This document shows positions 32,261 to 40,098 of a stretch of 41,351 bases of DNA, in pieces. Each line of letters opens with the position of its first letter. Positions within the stretch are counted from its first letter, which is position 1. Position numbers and translations under genes: made by a program. A model generated the notes under the pieces. It did not search any database. It was not told the DNA's origin and saw nothing but the letters and a program-made list of their open reading frames with translations. Source of the DNA: Pseudomonas citri (GTDB taxonomy: Bacteria; Pseudomonadota; Gammaproteobacteria; Pseudomonadales; Pseudomonadaceae); assembly GCF_025336485.1 (NCBI RefSeq), contig NZ_JAODAB010000038.1, forward strand, positions 1 to 41,351, written 5' to 3'.

Positions 32261-32722
32261 ATGCTCACCCTTCAACGCATTTTCGCTTCGATACTGCTGC
32301 TGGTCTGCCTCGGACTGGCGCTGATGGCCTGGCCTTATCAGGCCGCCTTTTCCTATGAGCCGGTCGGCCCGCGCGCGTTCCCCTTGTTGATGCTCGGGCT
32401 GATGTCCCTGGCACTGGTGTACATGGTGTTCCGTCCCGCCCCCGTGGTGCACAGCGATGACGATCCGCAACTGGACCGCGAAACCCTGAACAAGATCGGC
32501 CTCTGCATCGCGCTGTTGCTGGTCTTCGCCGGCACCTTCGAGCCCCTGGGCTTCATCCTGTCCAGCATTCTTATCGGTGTACCGATGGCACGCCTGTACG
32601 GCGGGCGCTGGGTCCCCAGCGTCGTGATCATCAGCCTGATGGCCATCGGTCTTTACTTGTTGTTCGACAAGCTGATGGACGTGCCGCTGCCCCTGGGCCT
32701 GCTCGACATCCTGGAGAATTGA
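32261..32722 (+). CDS. tctB: Small membrane subunit TctB
   Basis: The 153-aa protein has four predicted membrane segments (about residues 7-28, 40-58, 82-104 and 118-140), the layout of the small subunit of tripartite tricarboxylate transporters. Sequence conservation in this family is low; the assignment rests on topology and on its place between tctC and tctA. CAGGAG lies seven bases before ATG. One base separates it from tctA. Confidence 0.92.
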   Translation: MLTLQRIFASILLLVCLGLALMAWPYQAAFSYEPVGPRAFPLLMLGLMSLALVYMVFRPAPVVHSDDDPQLDRETLNKIGLCIALLLVFAGTFEPLGFILSSILIGVPMARLYGGRWVPSVVIISLMAIGLYLLFDKLMDVPLPLGLLDILEN

Positions 32723-32723
32723 T

Positions 32724-34238
32724 ATGGATACCCTGAATTATCTCGGCCAGGGTTTTGGCGTTGCGCTGACGCCCTACAATCTGGTGACGGCCTTGACCGG
32801 CACGCTGATCGGCACAGTGGTCGGCCTGTTGCCGGGCCTGGGGCCGATCAACGGCGTGGCCCTGCTGATCCCGATTGCCTTTGCCCTGGGACTGCCGCCG
32901 GAATCGGCGCTGATCCTGCTGGCGGCGGTGTACCTGGGTTGCGAATATGGCGGGCGCATCAGCTCGATCCTGCTCAACATTCCGGGCGAAGCCTCCACCG
33001 TGATGACCACCCTCGACGGCTATCCGATGGCGCGCCAGGGCCTGGCCGGCGTGGCGCTGTCGTTGTCGGCGTGGAGTTCGTTCATCGGTGCGCTCATCGC
33101 CACCTGCGGCATGGTGCTGTTCGCGCCGCTGCTGGCCAAATGGGCGATCGCGTTCGGGCCGGCAGAGTATTTCGTCCTGATGGTGTTTGCCATTGTCTGC
33201 CTCGGCGGCATGGCCGGCGACCGTCCGCTCAAGACGTTTATCGCGGCGTTGATCGGGCTGTTCCTGTCCAGCGTCGGGATCGATGCCAACAGCGGTGTCT
33301 ACCGTTTCACCGGGGACAACATCCACCTGGCCGACGGCATCCAGTTCGTCGTGCTGGTGCTGGGCCTGTTTTCCATCAGTGAGATCCTGTTGCTGCTGGA
33401 GAAGACTCACCGGGGTCAGGAAGCGGTGAAAGCCACCGGGCGGATGATGTTCAACTTCAAGGAAGCCGCCTCGGTCTTCATCGTGAACCTGCGGTGCGGC
33501 GTGCTCGGTTTCATCATGGGCGTGCTGCCGGGTGCCGGTGCGACCCTCGCCAGCGCCGTGGCCTACATGACCGAGAAGCGCATCGCCGGCACCAACGGCA
33601 CGTTCGGCCAGGGTGACAAACGCGGCTTGGCCGCTCCGGAAACCGCCATCGGCGGCGCAGCGTGCGGCGCGCTGGTGCCGATGCTGACACTCGGCGTTCC
33701 AGGCTCGGGCACCACAGCGGTGATGATCGGCGCGCTGTCGCTGTACAACATCACCCCGGGTCCGTTGCTGTTCCAGCAACAGCCCGACATCGTCTGGGGC
33801 CTGATCGCGTCGTTGTTCGTGGCCAATATCATGCTGGTGATCCTCAACATCCCGATGATCCGCGTCTTCACCCGCATCCTGGCGGTGCCGAACTGGGCGT
33901 TGGTGCCGGTCATCGCGATCATCACCGGGATCGGTGTCTATGCGGTACACGCCACCACGTTCGACCTGTTCCTGATGATCGGCATCGGCATCTTCGGCTA
34001 CATCCTGCGCAAGCTGGACTTCCCGTTGTCACCCGTGCTGCTGGGCTTCATCCTCGGCGGCCTGATGGAACAGAACCTGCGTCGCGCGCTGTCGATTTCC
34101 AACGGTGCGCTGGAAATCCTCTGGTCGAGCCCCATCACCTTCGGTTGCTGGATCCTGACGGCGATCATGCTGTTCATGCCATTGCTGCGGATCTGGCGTC
34201 GCCGCAGCGCTCAACGTCGTGCCCTGGCCAATGCCTGA
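32724..34238 (+). CDS. tctA: Large membrane subunit TctA
   Basis: The 504-aa protein is the main transport subunit, with about 11-12 membrane segments. Two family motifs are visible: GLLPGLGPINGVALLIPI near residue 38 and its internal repeat MGVLPGAGATLASAVAY near residue 270. LGVPGSGTTAVMIGAL and LLNIPGEASTVMTTLDGYPM are further hallmarks. It imports tricarboxylates with TctB and the TctC binding protein. GGAGAA precedes the start. Its stop overlaps the start of the AbrB-type gene by 8 bases. Confidence 0.96.
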   Translation: MDTLNYLGQGFGVALTPYNLVTALTGTLIGTVVGLLPGLGPINGVALLIPIAFALGLPPESALILLAAVYLGCEYGGRISSILLNIPGEASTVMTTLDGYPMARQGLAGVALSLSAWSSFIGALIATCGMVLFAPLLAKWAIAFGPAEYFVLMVFAIVCLGGMAGDRPLKTFIAALIGLFLSSVGIDANSGVYRFTGDNIHLADGIQFVVLVLGLFSISEILLLLEKTHRGQEAVKATGRMMFNFKEAASVFIVNLRCGVLGFIMGVLPGAGATLASAVAYMTEKRIAGTNGTFGQGDKRGLAAPETAIGGAACGALVPMLTLGVPGSGTTAVMIGALSLYNITPGPLLFQQQPDIVWGLIASLFVANIMLVILNIPMIRVFTRILAVPNWALVPVIAIITGIGVYAVHATTFDLFLMIGIGIFGYILRKLDFPLSPVLLGFILGGLMEQNLRRALSISNGALEILWSSPITFGCWILTAIMLFMPLLRIWRRRSAQRRALANA

Positions 34239-35253
34239 GAAAAACCTCAAGCAATGGTGGGGAACACCGCTGGTCGGCCTGGCCGGCGGTTACCTGGCCA
34301 GCCTGGTGGGCTGGCCTTTGCCGTGGATGGTCGGCTCGTTGCTGGCGATCATCCTGGTGCGCTGCCTGACGCCGTGGCAGCTGATGGAAATTCCCGGCGG
34401 CCGCAAGTGCGGCCAATGGGTGGTGGGCATCGGCATCGGCCTGCACTTCACCCCCGTGGTGATGGAGCAGGTGCTGAGCCACTTCGGCCTGATTTTTTTC
34501 GGCGCGCTGATCACCAGCGTGTCCAGCGTGGTGGGGGTCTGGCTGATGCGTCGCACCGGCGAGGACCGCGCCACGGCCTTCTTCTCGAGCATGCCCGGCG
34601 GATCCGGCGAAATGGTCAACCTTGGCGCCCGCAACGGTGCGGACCTGAGCCGTGTCGCCGCCGGGCAGAGCTTGCGGGTGCTGGTGGTGGTGCTGTGTGT
34701 GCCAGCGGCGTTCAAGTACCTGTTGGGCGACGGCGCCCCGGTGCAACACGCCACGACCGTGGACTGGCGGTGGCTGGCACTCCTGTTCCCGGCGGGCGCC
34801 CTGCTCGCCTGGACCTGGGAACGCTTGCGCCAACCCAATCCCTGGTTGTTCGGGCCATTGCTGGTAAGTGCGGCGGTGAGCATTGGCTGGGATCTGCATA
34901 TCGGTCTGCCCAACGGTGCCAGCCAGATCGGTCAATGGCTGATCGGCAGCGGATTGGGTTGCCATTTCAATCGGCAGTTCTTCCGGCGCGCGCCGTCGTT
35001 CCTGGGCCGCACCCTGGTCGGCACATTCCTGACAATGCTGATCGCCACCCTGGCGGCATTGGGCCTCAGCGCCCTGACCCATTTGGACCTGCGTTCGCTG
35101 ACCCTGGGCATGATGCCCGGCGGCATCGCGGAAATGAGCCTGACGGCAGAGACGCTGCAACTGTCGGTACCGTTGGTGACGGCGTTGCAGGTGATGCGGC
35201 TGTTGTTCGTGTTGTTTCTGGCGGAGCCGTTGTTCAGGTATTGGAACCGGTAG
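34231..35253 (+). CDS. AbrB family transporter-like membrane protein
   Basis: The 340-aa protein has about 9-10 membrane segments and two copies of the AbrB duplication-type repeat. These are GWPLPWMVGSLLAIILV with GRKCGQWVVGIGIGLHFTP in the first half and IGQWLIGSGLGCHFN in the second. MPGGSGEMVNLGARNGAD and MMPGGIAEMSLTAE are the paired conserved motifs. Function in the family is poorly defined; its overlap with tctA by 8 bases suggests a role linked to the transporter or its substrate. ATG at 34231 is chosen over GTG at 34219. Its TAG stop falls in the first bases of a REPIN. Confidence 0.88.
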   Translation: MPEKNLKQWWGTPLVGLAGGYLASLVGWPLPWMVGSLLAIILVRCLTPWQLMEIPGGRKCGQWVVGIGIGLHFTPVVMEQVLSHFGLIFFGALITSVSSVVGVWLMRRTGEDRATAFFSSMPGGSGEMVNLGARNGADLSRVAAGQSLRVLVVVLCVPAAFKYLLGDGAPVQHATTVDWRWLALLFPAGALLAWTWERLRQPNPWLFGPLLVSAAVSIGWDLHIGLPNGASQIGQWLIGSGLGCHFNRQFFRRAPSFLGRTLVGTFLTMLIATLAALGLSALTHLDLRSLTLGMMPGGIAEMSLTAETLQLSVPLVTALQVMRLLFVLFLAEPLFRYWNR

Positions 35254-35343
35254 GAGCTGCCGAGGCTGCGATCTTTTGATCTCTATCTTTCGCTTGAGAT
35301 TCAACACGCAGTGGAAAGATCGCAGGCTTCGCCAGCACCTACA
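35250..35343. repeat. REPIN between abrB-type gene and ung, supplying both stop codons
   Basis: The left arm is GTAGGAGCTGCCGAGGCTGC plus GATCTTTTGAT, and the right arm AAGATCGCAGGCTTCGCCAG plus CACCTAC, inverted around about 35 bases. The TAG within GTAGGAG is the stop codon of the AbrB-type gene (35251-35253). The CTA within CACCTAC is the minus-strand stop of ung (35339-35341). Confidence 0.85.
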
Positions 35344-36031
35344 GCGGCGGCAACCGCCAATCGATCGGCGCCTCACCCTGCTGTTCGAGGAATTTGTTGG
35401 TCCGACTGAAATGCCCGCACCCCAGGAAACCGCGATAAGCCGACAACGGCGACGGATGGACCGACGTCAGCACCAAGTGTTTGGTGGCGTCGATCAGCCT
35501 CTGCTTGCTCTGGGCATGAGCCCCCCACAGCAGGAATACCAGATGAGGCTGGTGATCACTCACCACTTCAATAACCCGATCGGTGAAATGCTGCCAACCC
35601 TTGCCCGCATGGGCATTGGCATTGGCGCGCTCGACGGTCATGGTGGTGTTGAGCAGCAACACCCCCTGGTCGGCCCAGCTTTGCAGGTAGCCATGATTCG
35701 GGATGTCGATGTTCAAATCGCGCTTCAATTCCTTGAAGATGTTCACCAGCGAGGGCGGTGCTGGCACGCCCGGCTGCACCGAGAAACACAGGCCATGGGC
35801 CTGACCCGGGCCGTGATACGGGTCCTGGCCGAGGATCACCACCTTGACCTTGTCCAGCGGGGTGGAATTGAGGGCATTGAAAATCAGCGGCCCAGGCGGA
35901 TAAATCTCCTTACCGGCCGCATGTTCCATGCGCAGGAACTCGCGCAACTCGGCCATATAGGACTGGTCGAACTCGGCGCGCAGTGCCTGCTTCCAGCTCG
36001 GTTCGAGTTTGATACGGTCGTCAGCAGTCAT
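35339..36031 (-). CDS. ung: Uracil-DNA glycosylase
   Basis: Ung removes uracil from DNA at the start of base excision repair. The 230-aa product has the catalytic water-activating Asp70 in VILGQDPYHGPGQAHGL, the uracil pocket Phe/Asn segment (CFSV, LLLNTTMTV) and the minor-groove loop with His192 in TSVHPSPLSAYRGF. Length is normal. It converges with the AbrB-type gene, and its stop codon lies inside a REPIN arm, so the C-terminus (WRLPPL) ends exactly at the repeat. Confidence 0.97.
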   Translation of the reverse strand: MTADDRIKLEPSWKQALRAEFDQSYMAELREFLRMEHAAGKEIYPPGPLIFNALNSTPLDKVKVVILGQDPYHGPGQAHGLCFSVQPGVPAPPSLVNIFKELKRDLNIDIPNHGYLQSWADQGVLLLNTTMTVERANANAHAGKGWQHFTDRVIEVVSDHQPHLVFLLWGAHAQSKQRLIDATKHLVLTSVHPSPLSAYRGFLGCGHFSRTNKFLEQQGEAPIDWRLPPL

Positions 36032-36163
36032 GGTTGCACTCGGTAAAAATCACTGGGCGCACCCTAGGAAAGCCTACATGTCTTGTCAATTGATCTGACG
36101 TAGATCCGGCACTTTCCCCCACAGCGGTCATACTGATCATTCAAATTTCCGATCGAGGTCACG

Positions 36164-37276
36164 ATGAATCTGCACTTCGAAGAACTCACCGGCATCGACG
36201 GTGCTCGCATCGGCATTGCAACGCTGGATGCCGAGAAGTCCCTGAACGCCCTTTCCCTGCCCATGATCAATGCCCTGCGCGAACGTCTAGACGCCTGGGT
36301 CAGGGAACCACAAATCGTTTGCGTATTATTGCGCGGTAACGGCGCCAAGGCCTTCTGCGCCGGCGGTGAAGTGCGCAGCCTGGTGGAGGCCTGCCGAGCC
36401 CATCCCGGCGAAGTACCGCCGCTGGCCGCACAATTCTTCGCAGCCGAATACCGCTTGGACTTCAGCCTGCACACCTATCCCAAACCGCTGCTGTGCTGGG
36501 GCCACGGCTATGTATTGGGCGGTGGCATGGGTCTGCTGCAAGGCGCGAGCACCCGCATCGTCACGCCGAGCAGTCGCCTGGCGATGCCGGAAATCAGCAT
36601 CGGCTTGTACCCGGATGTCGGTGCCAGCTGGTTTCTGTCGCGCCTGCCGGGCAAGCTCGGGTTGTTTCTCGGCCTGACCGGTGCCCACATGAATGCCCGG
36701 GACGCCATCGACCTGGGCCTGGCCGACCGCTTTTTGCTGGACGAACAACAAGACGACCTGATCGAAGGCCTGCTGCAACTCAACTGGCAGGAACAGATCG
36801 AGATGCAACTCAACAGTCTGCTCAAGGCCTTGCAGCAGGAGGCCGTCGCGCGACTGCCCGAAGCCCAATGGCTACCGCGCCGACAACAAATCGACGAATG
36901 GCTGGACGTCAGCGACGTACGTTGTGCCTGGAAAGCCCTTAGCCTGTTGGTGGAGCATCCTGATCCGCTGATCGCCCGGGCAGCCAGGACCATGACCGAA
37001 GGCGCCCCGTTGACCGCTCATCTGGTCTGGGAACAAATCACCCGGGCCCGGCATTTGTCCCTGGCCGGTGTGTTTCGGATGGAATACACCCTGAGCCTCA
37101 ACTGCTGCCGTCATCCGGAGTTCAGCGAGGGCGTGCGGGCGCGACTGATCGACAAGGACCAAAAACCCCACTGGCACTGGCCGGACATCAACCATGTGCC
37201 CGAGGCTGCGGTCGAGGCGCACTTTCACAAGGCCTGGGAAGGTCGACATCCGTTGGCGGATTTGGCCAGCGAGTAA
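36164..37276 (+). CDS. Enoyl-CoA hydratase family protein (3-hydroxyisobutyryl-CoA hydrolase-like)
   Basis: The 370-aa protein belongs to the crotonase superfamily. Its length and motifs fit the 3-hydroxyisobutyryl-CoA hydrolase branch (valine breakdown) better than true enoyl-CoA hydratases. It shows LLRGNGAKAFCAGGEVRSL (first oxyanion-hole segment, about 57-75), GGGMGLLQGAS (second segment), and MPEISIGLYPDVGASWFLSR with the conserved glutamate and aspartate. GAGG precedes the ATG by six bases. No other amino acid degradation genes adjoin, so the substrate is not confirmed by context. Confidence 0.88.
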   Translation: MNLHFEELTGIDGARIGIATLDAEKSLNALSLPMINALRERLDAWVREPQIVCVLLRGNGAKAFCAGGEVRSLVEACRAHPGEVPPLAAQFFAAEYRLDFSLHTYPKPLLCWGHGYVLGGGMGLLQGASTRIVTPSSRLAMPEISIGLYPDVGASWFLSRLPGKLGLFLGLTGAHMNARDAIDLGLADRFLLDEQQDDLIEGLLQLNWQEQIEMQLNSLLKALQQEAVARLPEAQWLPRRQQIDEWLDVSDVRCAWKALSLLVEHPDPLIARAARTMTEGAPLTAHLVWEQITRARHLSLAGVFRMEYTLSLNCCRHPEFSEGVRARLIDKDQKPHWHWPDINHVPEAAVEAHFHKAWEGRHPLADLASE

Positions 37277-37304
37277 AGAACCCGGGGACACCTGTGAAGC
37301 TGAC

Positions 37305-37400
37305 ACTTGTGGGAGCAAAGCTTGCTCGCGATAGCGCAATGTCAGTCACCCAGATGTTGACTGATTCAATGCCGTCGCAAGCAAGCTTGGCTCCCACAAG
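37305..37400. repeat. REPIN (same family as 28669-28761)
   Basis: ACTTGTGGGAGCAAAGCTTG plus CTCGCGA (37305-37331) is mirrored by TCGCAAGCAAGCTTGGCTCC plus CACAAG (37375-37400). It lies 28 bases after the hydrolase gene and before a terminator shared with the convergent lipoprotein gene. Confidence 0.85.
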
Positions 37401-37429
37401 CGTTGTCCTACAGGATTTATTGCAGGCAC

Positions 37430-37459
37430 AAAAAAGCGGCGCTCAACGCGCCGCTTTTT
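37430..37459. terminator. Bidirectional intrinsic terminator
   Basis: AAAAAGCGGCGC (37431-37442) pairs with GCGCCGCTTTTT (37448-37459) around a 5-nt loop. It ends the minus-strand lipoprotein gene, whose stop is 14 bases away, and can stop read-through from the plus strand. Confidence 0.9.
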
Positions 37460-37472
37460 GCTGCCTCCGGAA

Positions 37473-37859
37473 TCAGCGGTGATTGTCCCATCTGCCGCGA
37501 TCACCGTGCCCCCAATGATCACGCCCGCCTCGACCGCCACGGTCATCACGCCAGCCGCCCCGGTCGTGGCCGCCCCAGCCACCTCTGTTTGGATAAGACC
37601 CGTATGCCCCCCGCGGTGGTGAGTAATAGCGGGGAGCCGGTTGATAGTACCGCGGAGCTGAGTAGTAGCGCGGCGCCGGCTGGTAGTACCGCGGAGCGTA
37701 GTAGCCTCGCGGCGACGAATAATAGCTTCCGCCGTAGTAGATGGGTGTCGGTGAGGTGTAGACCTCGGAACGGTAATAGCTCGAGTCTCCGTCGTAGTAA
37801 GGCACGCAGGCCGAAAGAGTCAAACCGAGAAGCGCAAGGAGAAACAGTCGTCGATACAT
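37473..37859 (-). CDS. Tyrosine- and glycine-rich repeat lipoprotein
   Basis: The 128-aa protein has a lipoprotein signal (MYRRLFLLALLGLTLSAC, lipidated Cys18). The mature part is low-complexity: PRYYQPAPRYYSAPRYYQPA is a tandem repeat of a seven-residue unit of the type APRYYQP or APRYYSP, followed by a Gly/Arg/Asp/His-rich tail (GGWRDDRGGRGGRDHWG). AGGAGG lies six bases before ATG, a strong site. No enzymatic domain is present. It is likely an envelope protein with a flexible tail; function is unknown. Confidence 0.82.
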   Translation of the reverse strand: MYRRLFLLALLGLTLSACVPYYDGDSSYYRSEVYTSPTPIYYGGSYYSSPRGYYAPRYYQPAPRYYSAPRYYQPAPRYYSPPRGAYGSYPNRGGWGGHDRGGWRDDRGGRGGRDHWGHGDRGRWDNHR

Positions 37860-38102
37860 GGCGGCCTCCTGGACCGCGAATGGGCCGCATCAGCGACGCT
37901 GATGGGCGGCAGTCATCTTTGGGTGACTGACGAATATTCAGACAGCAAAATCGGAATCTGGTGCGTTTTTGCAATACGTTGAAACATGTAGCGCTTTGCC
38001 GTATTTCGGCCACCATCCTCGCTCTACAAACCGCAAATCCCCATGCCTTTTCCTGTAACGCCACTAAACTGACCCCATTGGGTCTGCGCCGAGGGAATCG
38101 CC

Positions 38103-38849
38103 ATGCCGCTCCGTTCGCCGTTGTACTCCCAGCGCAAGCCGCTGCTGGCCGTGGTGGTGCTGCTCGGCACAGGTTTTGTGGTCATTTCACTGCTGGGCTA
38201 TTACGCCCCCCACGCCTCGGTCCGCGACAACCTGCTCAAGACGCTGTACCTGAACCTGCTGATCGGCGTGCTGATCACGCTGATTGTCCTGGCAATCCTT
38301 TACCGGTTGCTCAACAGCTACCAACGCCGCATCGACGCCCAAGCCACCCTCGACAACCTGACCGAACTGCCCAACCGCCATGGCTTCAACCTGTTGGCGG
38401 TGCAAGCGCTGCATGAAGCCCAACGCGAACCGAAGTCGCTGTCGGCGCTATTGCTGGAGGTCGACGACTTCAAACGCCTGGACACCCTCCACGGCCACGT
38501 TGCCAGCGATCAGCTGCTGGCCGGGTTCGCTCGGGATCTGGCAGACAACCTGCGGCACTCGGACATTGTCTGTCGCTGGAGCATGGAGGCTTTTGTCATT
38601 CTGCTCAAGGACACCGATGGGCACACCGGCCTGAACGTCGCCGAGAAGATTCGCCTGTACATCGAAAAACAGCGCTACTTCTGCAGTGGCAAACAATTGC
38701 TCGTGACCGTCAGCATTGGCCTCACAACGTTGCAGGACGAAGACTCCTTGCACAGCCTCCTATGCCGGGCCGATCATGCCTTGCAACGCGCCCGACAGAC
38801 CGGGTCCAACCGAACCTGCGTGGAAATGCCTCATTCCAGTTATGAATAA
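38103..38849 (+). CDS. Membrane protein with degenerate GGDEF domain
   Basis: The 248-aa protein has two membrane segments (about residues 13-35 and 46-69), then a GGDEF-fold domain (about 80-245, DNLTELPNRHGFNLLAVQAL). At the signature position it reads SMEAF (160-164) instead of GGDEF, so diguanylate cyclase activity is unlikely. It might bind c-di-GMP or GTP, or act as a scaffold. The substrate-site Asp in LLLEVDDFKRLD is kept. GAGGGAA precedes the start. The next small gene overlaps its end by 8 bases, so the two are coupled. Confidence 0.88.
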   Translation: MPLRSPLYSQRKPLLAVVVLLGTGFVVISLLGYYAPHASVRDNLLKTLYLNLLIGVLITLIVLAILYRLLNSYQRRIDAQATLDNLTELPNRHGFNLLAVQALHEAQREPKSLSALLLEVDDFKRLDTLHGHVASDQLLAGFARDLADNLRHSDIVCRWSMEAFVILLKDTDGHTGLNVAEKIRLYIEKQRYFCSGKQLLVTVSIGLTTLQDEDSLHSLLCRADHALQRARQTGSNRTCVEMPHSSYE

Positions 38850-39060
38850 ACCTGAACTTTGCCCAGCCTGCGGCGGGGCCAATGACTGCACCCTGGCCAA
38901 TCCGCAAACCGTTGACCGCACCTGTTGGTGCTACAGCGTGCACATCGACCCGGCTGTGCTCGAGGCCTTGCCGGCCGAACTGCGGGACCGATCCTGCCTG
39001 TGCCCGCGTTGCGCCCAGGTCCAGGCTCAATTGCATGCCACGCCCCGATCGATCACGTAA
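38842..39060 (+). CDS. Small cysteine-rich CWC family protein
   Basis: The 72-aa protein has the paired-cysteine pattern of the cysteine-rich CWC family: CPACGGANDCTLA, CWCYSV with the CWC motif, and CLCPRCAQ near the end. These could bind zinc. Function is unknown. ATG at 38842 overlaps the stop of the GGDEF gene (TATGAATAA), so it is probably translated by coupling; the frame open further upstream is within that gene and not used. The pseudouridine synthase gene starts 33 bases later. Confidence 0.85.
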   Translation: MNKPELCPACGGANDCTLANPQTVDRTCWCYSVHIDPAVLEALPAELRDRSCLCPRCAQVQAQLHATPRSIT

Positions 39061-39093
39061 GATACCCGCCCTTGCTCCGTCCCCGTACCGCTC

Positions 39094-39786
39094 ATGCGCA
39101 TCGATCGTTTTCTGAGTAATCTGCCGCGTTTCAATCGCCAGCAGGTCCGCCTGCTATTAGTCGAACGCCGGGTGCGGATCGACGGTCAGGCCGTGAACGA
39201 CCCCCATGCCCAAGTGCGCGAATTCAGTCGCGTCGAAGTGGACGACGAAGTGCTGCAAGCCGGTCGTCCGGCGCGCTATTTCATGCTGCACAAACCACCC
39301 GGTTGCGTCAGTGCGACCCGTGATGCGCAACATCGCACCGTGCTCGACTTGCTGGGCGAACCGGATAAAGAAGACCTGCACATCGCCGGACGGCTGGACT
39401 TCAACACCACCGGGTTGCTGGTGATCACCAACGATGGCGCCTGGTCGCGACGCCTGACCCAGCCGCAAACCAAGCTGCCCAAGGTTTATTACGTCGAGAC
39501 TGAACAACTCATTACCGCCGAGTACGCCGTCACGTTCGCCCGGGGGCTGTACTTCGCCTTCGAAGACCTCACCACACAACCGGCAGAACTGACGCTGCTG
39601 GGGCCGAGGTCGGCGCGCTTGAGCATCGTTGAGGGGCGCTATCACCAGGTCAAGCGGATGTTCGGCCACTTCGACAACAAGGTACTGCGCCTGCATCGCG
39701 AGCGCATGGGCCCGTTGCTGCTTGACGCCAGCCTGGCGCCGGGCCAATACCGCGCCCTGAGCCCGGAAGAAATCGCGCTGATCTGA
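39094..39786 (+). CDS. RsuA-family ribosomal RNA pseudouridine synthase
   Basis: The 230-aa enzyme has an N-terminal S4 RNA-binding domain (about 1-55, RIDRFLSNLPRFNRQQVRLL). The pseudouridine synthase fold follows, with catalytic Asp102 in GRLDFNTTGLLVITNDG, the KVYYVET motif and GRYHQVKRMFG near the C-terminus. This layout fits the RsuA group, which makes pseudouridine 516 in 16S rRNA; other RluB/E/F-type targets cannot be excluded. It is probably in one transcript with the GGDEF and CWC genes. Confidence 0.92.
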   Translation: MRIDRFLSNLPRFNRQQVRLLLVERRVRIDGQAVNDPHAQVREFSRVEVDDEVLQAGRPARYFMLHKPPGCVSATRDAQHRTVLDLLGEPDKEDLHIAGRLDFNTTGLLVITNDGAWSRRLTQPQTKLPKVYYVETEQLITAEYAVTFARGLYFAFEDLTTQPAELTLLGPRSARLSIVEGRYHQVKRMFGHFDNKVLRLHRERMGPLLLDASLAPGQYRALSPEEIALI

Positions 39787-40098
39787 AGCTCACTACCGCT
39801 GGGCAGAAAGTGTCGAACAATTTTCAGATGGGGACTTGCGCATCCGCCGCCCCCCTGCTTGAATCAAACCGTCGGCCAAAATGTGACCGGCGAGTCACCT
39901 TATACCTCTAAGAAACTTTTTGCCGGCCGGAACCCTCGGCTTCCATCCTGTTCCCCGGCGAACTGCCCGCCTATAACAATACCCGTCGACCAGTCTGCTC
40001 GGATCGACATGGGCTTTATCTTCCAGGCGTATGCCTAGCTGTCACATTGGTCGTGCAATCTCATTGCGCGCATACCCGCTTGCCAGGAGTCTTATGAC
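39787..40098. other. phaG upstream region
   Basis: No gene is seen. A TATAAC box at 39972-39977 could be a -10 element, but no good -35 lies 17 bases before it. Just before phaG, AGGAG (40085-40089) is followed by ATGACATGAG, in which a two-codon frame (ATG ACA TGA, 40094-40102) overlaps the true start at 40099. Confidence 0.4.
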
